A DNA stretch of 11,590 bases from assembly GCA_026770615.1 (NCBI GenBank), contig MU631908.1:7965-19554 (forward strand). Reading direction: 5' to 3'. This DNA is from Pavlovales sp. CCMP2436 (taxonomy: Eukaryota > Haptophyta > Pavlovophyceae > Pavlovales). The position numbers and the translations under genes are program-made. The notes below the pieces were generated by a model. It was given only the letters and a program-made list of their open reading frames with translations, was not told the origin of the DNA and did not search any database. This document shows positions 6,391 to 11,590 of the stretch, piece by piece. The stretch's first letter is position 1. Each line of letters opens with the position of its first letter.

Positions 6391-6877
6391 CCGAGATGAC
6401 GTGCATGCGCTGTACAAGCTCGCCGCCTGCTACGCAAAGGGCAAGGGCGGCTGTGCTCAGAGCTGGCCTGAGGCGCTGCGCCTCTACAAGCTGGCGGCGG
6501 TGCAGGGGCACGCAGGCGCGGCATTCGTGCTCGGGCTCTGCTACGCAACGGACCTGCTCCGGGGCGTGGCGCAGGACTGGGTAGTTGCGGCTCGGTATTG
6601 GAGGCAAGCGGCCGATCAGGGACACCCAGCCGCTCAGCTGAATTTGGCAGTCTGCTACTACGAAGGCGAGGGCGTGGTGCGAGACCTGCCAGAGGCTGTG
6701 CGCCTCGTCAGACGCTCGGCCAAGCAGGGCTTCGCAGCCGCGCAGTTTCAGCTAGCCTACTGCTACTACCACGGAGAAGGCGCGCCGCAGGATATCACAA
6801 CAGCTGCGCGCTATTTTCAACTCGCCGCCGATCAGGGCGATGAGCGCGCCAAGAGCTGGCTCGACTCGGCCGACTGA
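6266..6877 (+). CDS. Sel1-like repeat (SLR) protein
   Basis: The protein is 203 residues from ATG 6266 or 175 from ATG 6350. An in-frame TAG at 6236-6238 rules out an earlier start. From ATG 6350, four Sel1-like repeats of about 36-38 residues fill residues 17-164. Each follows the pattern Ala-x2-x-Leu-(Gly/Ala)-x-Cys-Tyr...Gly...(Trp/Asp)...Glu/Ala-Ala-x-Arg-x-(Tyr/Val)...Ala-x-Gln-Gly. Such repeats form superhelical TPR-like scaffolds that bind other proteins; the partner is not visible. There is no signal peptide or membrane segment, so it is probably cytosolic. The gene is intronless and ends TGA. Repeat 2 is the most diverged, with Thr-Asp-Leu-Leu-Arg-Gly in place of the usual Gly-x-Gly-Val. 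The start is uncertain because its context is duplicated. I prefer 6350 as the original start, since it leads directly into the repeat domain, while 6266 adds 28 low-complexity residues. The family call is firm and the biological role unknown. Confidence 0.88.
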   Translation: MSYAEHARLRAVQPDEHGRSTSAKREPGMSYADHARLRARADRDDVHALYKLAACYAKGKGGCAQSWPEALRLYKLAAVQGHAGAAFVLGLCYATDLLRGVAQDWVVAARYWRQAADQGHPAAQLNLAVCYYEGEGVVRDLPEAVRLVRRSAKQGFAAAQFQLAYCYYHGEGAPQDITTAARYFQLAADQGDERAKSWLDSAD

Positions 6878-7550
6878 GCTGAGCGCGAAGGGCGTGTTGC
6901 CGAAGCCATGCGCCTGTTGCCGAGAAGGATCGCACATTCGCCGCATAATTCCTCTCCAATCCGCACCGGCGGAGCGGCGCACTTCGACCAACCAACCGGG
7001 GCCAGGTCTGAACTCTAGAAAATACATAATAATGGGTAGGATTCTCGTAATAATAGTTACCAAACGTTGAAGATACCCTAGACGCAGAATTGAGCGGGAA
7101 ACAACTTCGGGGGTATGGCTCGACACCTGATTATAACGAGAAGTACATGTCAAGAAAAATGGTCTACAAAGTGATGGGACGTATATACGACTCGTATGAA
7201 TATGCTGCGAAAATACTACCCTCAAGTTGGAGGCCATTTTCTTGCACTTCTCTTTAGAATTAGGCGTCGCTAACTGTGAATCTGAAGTTTATCCCCGCTT
7301 GCTTTTGCGTCTAAGGGCATCTTCATAGTTCCACTAGAATCAATAAAGTGTCCTGAGTATTGCAGAAGCAAATCATTTTGCACTAAAATAGGGTAAACGT
7401 ATAATCTCTACCTCTGGTCAGCTTGGAATTGTCTGTGAGCTGTGCACCCAATGCCATGACAACGTTCTGCAACGGCGTGATATTTCTAAACTAAATGTGA
7501 GTGGGCAACCAGGGTTCGTGACTTCGAGTCGAAATCGCAAAATTGCATGT
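6878..7550. other. spacer downstream of the Sel1-like gene
   Basis: GC content falls within about 120 bp of the stop codon and the sequence becomes AT-rich. No convincing plus- or minus-strand gene is present; the minus frame crossing 6752-7237 is mostly antisense to the Sel1 gene. The 3' end of the Sel1 transcript should lie in its first few hundred bases, but no clear polyadenylation signal was found. Confidence 0.45.
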
Positions 7551-7599
7551 TGAGCGAATTTTGAAACATCATGACAAAGCGAATTTCGGGCGAAATTCG

Positions 7600-7925
7600 A
7601 GCACATATTCAAATAATGTCAGGTGCGAGCACGAAATATGACAATGCCGAAATACCCAAAATTCGGCTTGAAATTCGAGCAACAAAATTTATATGAAATT
7701 GAAATAAGCAAAATTACGTTTTTTTTTTTCAAAATTCGCTTTGATTATGTGCTGCATTCTCGGGTTTGTTTGGTTCCATGGCCGCCCATTTCAATCATTT
7801 CGCATGAAAGTTGGTAGCGAAATTTCGTTTGAAATGTATAAATAATTTCGAGCAAAAATTCGTGGTATTTCGGCTTTGACTCGGAATGAATTTTACATTT
7901 CGGATTTCGTTCGAATATGTATCGG
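7600..7925. repeat. AT-rich fold-back structure (imperfect long inverted repeat)
   Basis: Three word pairs are reverse complements with nearly the same centre: ACATATTC 7603-7610 with GAATATGT 7913-7920 (centre about 7761), GCCGAAATAC 7646-7655 with GTATTTCGGC 7865-7874 (centre 7760), and ATTTATA 7687-7693 with TATAAAT 7837-7843 (centre 7765). The arms are rich in GAAATTCG and CGAAATTTCG words, including three AAATTCGAGCA-like copies (7593, 7670, 7845). A poly-T run lies near 7719. An old MITE or fold-back element would explain this, though AT-rich word bias contributes. Confidence 0.5.
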
Positions 7926-7970
7926 ATCTCGAAATTCAATATTCGAATTTTGGCATGAACCTTGGGGCCC

Positions 7971-8520
7971 ACTGACAGGCAATGATCACATCCCCTATTA
8001 ACCGCTGGAACGAAGGAGAACTCTGGGTGGCGACTGTCAGAAAAGGCACGCTATTAAGATCAGCTCAAGCCAGCCGTAGCGCTATAATAACGTTACTATA
8101 ATGCATTTGCCACCAAGCATTATCTGCCCGGGAGAACATCTTCCGGGGTTAGATGTCCTTATCAGAAATCCTTTGCTTTCGCATTATTATAAAACACTTA
8201 TGGACGAAATTCCAAGTATTTACGTACGATTGTGTAAGTTTTTAGTTAAACGTCCGTCCCCACGGGGATCTCGCTAGATGTAAGTATTGAAAAAACACTC
8301 AGATCCAGGGATCCACCCCGAGCACACGGATACCGTCCCCACCGCTGATCAGTTCAGGCACACGACGATCGACGACTGACGACTCTCGACTTGCGCGATG
8401 ACCGGCCACCACTGCTCTCCCTCGCGTCGTCTGAAAATGCAGCGCCGTCTGCGAGCGCGGCCCACCTTCGCGCATTCCAAACATTACCTCCTGACTAGCC
8501 TGACTCGCATACGTTGAGAT
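7971..8520. other. spacer without a supported gene
   Basis: No coherent reading frame is convincing. A 61-codon minus frame at 8299-8484 shows no family features. The stretch includes an 18-bp near-palindrome (8083-8100) and overlapping short hairpins around 8127-8154 (ACATCT/AGATGT and CCCGG/CCGGG). Confidence 0.4.
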
Positions 8521-8523
8521 TTT

Positions 8524-8665
8524 TGCCCCGGGGGGGCAATAACCACAAATATGCGCGGCTTATTTTCCGGCCCGTTCTATCCCACCCCCTTGACGGGAGT
8601 GGGCCTCGGGCGCAGGGCTTTGGGTTGCGGGGTGTGGCGGGCTTGCTGGCTCATGTTTGCGTTTT
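8524..8665 (-). mobile_element. short 5'-truncated relative of the minus-strand retroelement
   Basis: The block at 8556-8609 resembles 3966-4017: a GCTTATT start, a CCGG..CGTTCTATCCCACCCCCT run, and GTGGGCCTCGGG at the end. In both copies a CCCAC-CCC...GGG-GTGGG hairpin can form although the loop bases differ. The G/T-rich continuation (about 8630-8660) resembles the GTGTGGCGGGC...GTTTGCG block at 4786-4825 of the larger copy. A further short hairpin, TTGCCCC/GGGGCAA, precedes it at 8523-8540. Sharing one end but not the other is typical of 5'-truncated LINE insertions on the minus strand. Confidence 0.5.
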
Positions 8666-8691
8666 GAAGACTTTTTTTGACTATTGTATCA

Positions 8692-8727
8692 GTGTCAACT
8701 ATCATTTTGAGCTCAGATAGTTGGCAC
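8692..8727. terminator. 12-bp stem hairpin near the 3' end of the minus-strand gene
   Basis: GTGTCAACTATC (8692-8703) and GATAGTTGGCAC (8716-8727) pair over 12 positions, one of them a G-T pair, around a 12-base loop. It lies about 190 bp beyond the stop codon of the minus-strand coiled-coil gene, so it could fall in its 3' UTR. The label terminator is only positional; eukaryotic mRNAs do not normally end by such hairpins. Confidence 0.35.
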
Positions 8728-8915
8728 GGTCCGTCTGCGTCAACTAGTGGCAGTCAGAATCTGCACGTCACGCATTGTGCGAGAAGGCGCTGTTTGTGTG
8801 CGCGAGAGTGGGCTGCAGGTACGAGGCCAGTAGTGGCACTGCAGGCCAGCAGTAGCCCGTCTGCAGTGCAGGCTGGCGGAGCCAAAGACGCCGTGGGATG
8901 CAAGCGGGCCCTCAG

Positions 8916-9736
8916 TCAGCCAAAGCGGACGCGCTTCTTCTCCGGCGTGACGTTCACGAACGACTCGTCGCAGTGCAGCACCGCTGCGATGTTGAGCGTG
9001 CCAAGCCCGCCGAGAGCGCCAAACTGGATGGCGCCGAACGCGCACTTAGGCTGCGGGGGCGTAAGAGGCTGGCCGCCTCCGGCGGCATCACAAACTCTAG
9101 CTCCTGTTCCTGTGAATCACAAACTGCTCCTCCGGTAGCATCACAAACATCTCCTGCTCCTCGCGCTCGTCCTGCTCCTCCTCGTCGTCCTTCTCCGCCT
9201 GGAGCTGCGCGGCCTTGGCCTCAGCTTCGATTTCGCGCGCCGCCTTGCGCGCCGCCTGTCCAGCAGGCGCAGGGGGTAGCAGATATGGGGCAGCAGGCAG
9301 TGGACAGGTGGCAGCAGACGGTAGGCAGCGGGCAGCGGGCAGCGGGCAGCGGAAAGCAGACAAATGGAGCACTTACCTGTCCGGCCTGCTCGGCTACACG
9401 CTCAGCCGCCTTGGCCACGCCCTCCAGCGTCAGCGTCTCGCGTTCGCGCAAGACCTTGCGCTCAACCTTGGCCATCTCCTCCTCCGTGCGCTTGAGCTTC
9501 TTCTGCGCTTTGGCGCGCACAGCCTCGAGTAGCGGCGCCACGTCCACCATGCTGTAGAACATGCAGCCCCCGCTGTCCTCGCCGTTGAGCGAGTAGTCCC
9601 ACTTGAGCTTCTTGAGCGCCGACTTGCTCACGCCGTTGGCGATCAGGTAGTCTTCCGGCATGGTCACCAGCACTTCAGCGTTCGTGACGAGGACTGTGTC
9701 GTCGTTGACAATGGAGACGCAAAGGGAGGTCGTCAT
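8916..9736 (-). CDS. charged coiled-coil-like protein of unknown function (spliced)
   Basis: Exon 1 runs from ATG 9736 (an in-frame ATG at 9775 would add 13 residues) to 9377, 120 codons. Exon 2 starts at 9255 after a 121-bp intron and continues in frame. Exon 1 begins with an uncharged region of about 70 residues containing Leu-Lys-Lys-Leu-Lys-Trp-Asp-Tyr. A long Ala/Glu/Lys/Arg helix follows, spans the intron, and ends in a Glu/Asp-rich stretch. A second intron at about 9051-9144 (acceptor CCGCAG before 9050, weak donor GTGATG) would join a protein-like last exon, 8916-9050, phase 0 at both ends. That exon has a Gly/Ala/Leu/Phe-rich hydrophobic segment and ends Lys-Arg-Val-Arg-Phe-Gly before TGA 8916-8918. 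The product would be 201 residues. Without intron 2 the frame stops at TAG 9097-9099 after 172 residues. No family is recognised, and no signal peptide is obvious. Confidence 0.6.
9074..9148 (-). repeat. out-of-frame imperfect duplication in exon 2 / intron 2 region
   Basis: On the minus strand TTTGTGATGCTACCGGAGGAG (9127-9147) recurs as TTTGTGATGCCGCCGGAGGCG, 53 bp further on (9074-9094). A partial TTTGTGAT lies between them. Because 53 is not a multiple of three, the second copy is read in another frame. Confidence 0.7.
9256..9376 (-). other. intron 1 of the minus-strand gene
   Basis: Read on the minus strand, the exon ends ...GGACAG and the intron begins GTAAGT, a perfect donor. It ends ...TGCTGGACAG. 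Length is 121 bp, phase 0, and splicing joins two parts of one Ala/Glu-rich helix. The intron is pyrimidine-rich because of an internal 7-bp minisatellite. Its last bases (GGACAG) copy the last bases of exon 1. Confidence 0.8.
9324..9351. repeat. 7-bp minisatellite, four exact GGCAGCG units
   Basis: Four perfect tandem GGCAGCG units occupy 28 bp inside intron 1 of the minus-strand gene. On the transcribed strand the units are pyrimidine-rich (CGCTGCC). Confidence 0.95.
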
Positions 9737-9779
9737 CTGCGTGTGCGTGGAGACGGGGGAGGTATGCGTGAGCATTATC

Positions 9780-9960
9780 TCTTCGTGCGGCGCGCGCGCT
9801 CAGGCGCAAGCCGTAGAGGGGGGTGAGAAATGAGTCGCAGGGCGCAACGCTGCCCCGTCCCCACTCTTCTCTTGCTCCGCGGAGTGGGACGGGACAGCGG
9901 CGCGCAGAGAGAGAGTGGTACGTGCAAGGATGCTCCGCAGAACCGCGTCCCTCGCACCTT
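9780..9960 (-). promoter_or_regulatory. GC-rich region upstream of the minus-strand gene, with hairpin
   Basis: This GC-rich stretch is the likely promoter or 5' leader of the minus-strand gene. An inverted repeat with one bulged C, CCGTCCCCACTC (9855-9866) and GAGTGGGACGG (9882-9892), can fold around a 15-base loop. A GAGAGAGAG run lies at about 9906-9914. No TATA box is evident. Confidence 0.3.
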
Positions 9961-10028
9961 CACCACAATTTGCTCGCCGAGCGCTGTAAGAATTGCCGTT
10001 GTATTTCCCGCGCTTTATTTCTATTTAA

Positions 10029-10077
10029 ATTATTCGAAAATCTAGTTGCATATTTCGAATTAGTTACTGCATGCAAC
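10029..10077. repeat. degenerate 21-bp tandem pair with short inverted repeat
   Basis: TTCGAA...TAGTTGCATAT at about 10030 is followed by TTCGAATTAGTTACTGCATGC. AGTTGCAT (10040-10047) and ATGCAACT (10070-10077) are exact reverse complements. Confidence 0.5.
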
Positions 10078-10256
10078 TCTGCGAAGGTCGCGAGCATGCG
10101 AAGTGGCCTTCACGAGGAGCGCCAAGTGCAGGATTGCGCATCCCTCCATGCCGGGGCAGGGTCCACGGGTCCAACAGGGCGCCGTTGAGCAGCTTATTTT
10201 TATAAACGGGCCGTCGGGCCCTGTTTGCAGCAATGCACGAAAAGGCAGGCGGTAGC

Positions 10257-10312
10257 AGATTCGCTACAGCCGGTCGCAATCTATAGATTCGCTACAGCCG
10301 GTCGCAATATAT
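10257..10312. repeat. 28-bp tandem duplication
   Basis: Two 28-bp units, 10257-10284 and 10285-10312, differ at one position. Each contains AGATTCGCTACAGCCGGTCG. This near identity suggests a recent duplication in non-coding DNA. Confidence 0.95.
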
Positions 10313-10933
10313 AGCCCCTTGCGTCAACACCGCACGCAGCCACAGCCGAGGTTCGAACCAGCGGTGGCGACGCTCGGGTGACAGCAGCGTGCTCAAGATA
10401 ATCTTGCAATTGCATGGACGTAGTTACATTCGTCCTCGGTTTTGAAACTATGGGGGTACATATGTTCGAAAATCGATGTATACTGTTTCGAAGCTACTGA
10501 ATACTGTGAATACTTCTAATTTATTTCCAAGATCTAAGATTTATATATATTTAGAAGCATATGCATACAGCTATTAATCAGGGCTTGCAGCGTGCAGACT
10601 GCTACACTCGCAGCTGTCCTATAGAGACCCGGAACATTTTTTTTATTCGCAAAAAATTAAAAAAATTACCCAATTAGTTTACGTTGGAACTACCCTCCGC
10701 CATCCTGATTCGGAATCACACATTATGGCCTCCGCTTAATAATGAGAGGCTGGGTATTTGAATCGGACTGCAGCCGCAGCGGGCGATCCGTATGTAGGGG
10801 GCTAGAGCTCTTCTTGGACTAAAAGCGAAGCCGCTGTCATTTTCTCCGATGATGCTGAAGTTACAGCATACGACTCTATAACAATCTTCTCGAAATCGGC
10901 AGGAAATTTAAAAATAAATCGCGGGCCCCCTAG
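10313..10933. other. spacer with no supported gene
   Basis: Mostly AT-rich, with runs such as TATATATATTTA near 10543 and a poly-T at about 10637. A TTCGAA palindrome at 10352 looks like part of a tRNA T-arm, but no cloverleaf can be built around it. I see no gene. Confidence 0.4.
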
Positions 10934-10960
10934 CTACAGCCGCAGCGGGCGGTCCGTTTG
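10768..10960. repeat. 27-bp direct repeat pair, 166 bp apart
   Basis: Positions 10768-10794 and 10934-10960 match at 24 of 27 bases around a CAGCCGCAGCGGGCG core. The right copy contains the stop codon of the weak minus-strand frame at 10934-11134. Confidence 0.8.
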
Positions 10961-11134
10961 CGCACACGCGTCGGTCGAAGAGGCGTACGCCGGCTTGACG
11001 ATCGCCGGGTCCTTTATCCGGTAGCGCAGCGTGGCCATCAGCGCATCGAAAGCGTCAAACCTACCATACAGTTTTATAAAGTTCGGCAGAGGGTAAGATA
11101 ATGCACGAGGCGACCGATGCACTGACCCTCCCAT
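10934..11134 (-). CDS. weak ORF, possible exon or pseudogene fragment
   Basis: Sixty-six codons from ATG 11134 to TAG 10934-10936. The middle part has a mixed composition typical of proteins (Phe-Asp-Ala-Phe-Asp-Ala-Leu, then Tyr-Arg-Ile-Lys-Asp-Pro-Ala). There is no recognised motif. It could be a last exon of a gene extending left on the minus strand's 5' side (higher coordinates), a pseudogene fragment, or chance. The stop lies inside a direct repeat. Confidence 0.2.
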   Translation of the reverse strand: MGGSVHRSPRALSYPLPNFIKLYGRFDAFDALMATLRYRIKDPAIVKPAYASSTDACAQTDRPLRL

Positions 11135-11590
11135 GTCACGCCCGTACGCCTTCGGGCTGCAAGTCGGGGGACGATAAAAGAACTATTATATAGAAAAAAG
11201 GGTAGGCGTTAGGGATTAAAACGACACTCGGACGAATCAGATGGAAGGCATGGGTAGCCAGTCCAGGCCTCGAGTGGTCAGCGAGAATAAAATATCGCAA
11301 TCCCGGAGCGCGATAGAAAACGAACCGGTGGACCATCTCCTCCCAACTCAAAAGACGAATATTAATCGCATTTCATAATCATTCGAATTTCGACACCCAG
11401 CAGACAGCACGTAGCCTCACACATATATAATTTAGACCGCTCCCCCATGTTACCCCTTGATAGGCGTTGGACGGGCATCACTTCTCGCACTCACACATCT
11501 CCTTCACATTTATACGGTACAATTAATAAAAAAAAATACCTCGGGTTATCACCGAAGCAGCTGCCGTAGATGCTCGAGAACCAAAGCCTG
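11135..11590. other. right-hand flank without a supported gene
   Basis: AT-rich, with an ACATATATAATTTA stretch near 11420 that could be a TATA region, a CTCACACAT word at 11416 and again near 11490, and a poly-A run at about 11527. A 71-codon minus frame (11136-11351) has no family features. Confidence 0.35.

Noticed and set aside
6162..6625. Arg- and Ala-rich minus-strand frames across the Sel1 start
   Set aside because: They are antisense shadows of GC-rich coding DNA with low-complexity composition.
6752..7237. 161-codon minus-strand frame
   Set aside because: A large part is antisense to the Sel1-like gene and its codon pattern mirrors that gene; the rest lies in AT-rich spacer without motifs.
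7540..7960. CRISPR-like array from recurring GAAATTCG words
   Set aside because: Spacing is irregular, words are short and occur on both strands, and there is no uniform repeat-spacer pattern; dyad symmetry explains it better.
9823..10188. Plus-strand frames over the promoter side of the coiled-coil gene
   Set aside because: They cross the GC-to-AT boundary and a hairpin, with no recognisable domain.
10345..10375. tRNA T-arm suggested by GGTTCGAACC
   Set aside because: No 5-bp T-stem, anticodon arm or acceptor stem can be paired around it on either strand.

Overview
The window looks like nuclear DNA of a eukaryote, most likely a microalga or other protist. GC-rich genes are separated by AT-rich spacers. 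One minus-strand gene has a GT...AG intron with a perfect GTAAGT donor. About half of the window is decayed non-LTR (LINE-type) retrotransposon sequence. No tRNA, rRNA, CRISPR array or bacterial-style operon was seen, and I cannot name the species.

Layout. Positions 283-3740 (+) are a 5'-truncated, frameshifted LINE copy. It keeps the end of the reverse transcriptase (RT) region (GGxG motif), an RNase H domain, a CX2CX15HX4C zinc motif, a helical/acidic segment, a repeat segment with basic KRPR motifs, and a C-terminal OTU-type cysteine protease domain. A 3' flank with three small hairpins follows (3741-3916), then a perfect 15-bp inverted repeat (3917-3963). At the right edge of that palindrome the strand bias flips. 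To its left the + strand is A/C-rich. From 3964 to about 5400 the + strand is G/T-rich, because a second repeat-rich element lies on the minus strand. A short minus-strand fragment at about 8556-8665 shares that element's right-hand end, as expected for 5'-truncated copies of one family anchored at their 3' ends.

The host part begins at about 5480. An AT-rich spacer with a 30-bp imperfect inverted repeat leads to an intronless Sel1-like repeat gene (6266 or 6350 to 6877, +), whose start region is tandemly duplicated. After more spacer comes an AT-rich fold-back structure centred near 7760. A minus-strand gene (8916-9736) encodes a charged coiled-coil-like protein; intron 1 is clear and a second intron is probable. 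The last 1.8 kb (9780-11590) holds short tandem and direct repeats and one weak minus-strand ORF.

The retroelement domains once served one replication cycle: reverse transcription, RNA removal, nucleic-acid binding and probably polyprotein or ubiquitin processing. These copies carry stops and frameshifts and should be inactive. The Sel1 gene and the coiled-coil gene have no visible functional link.
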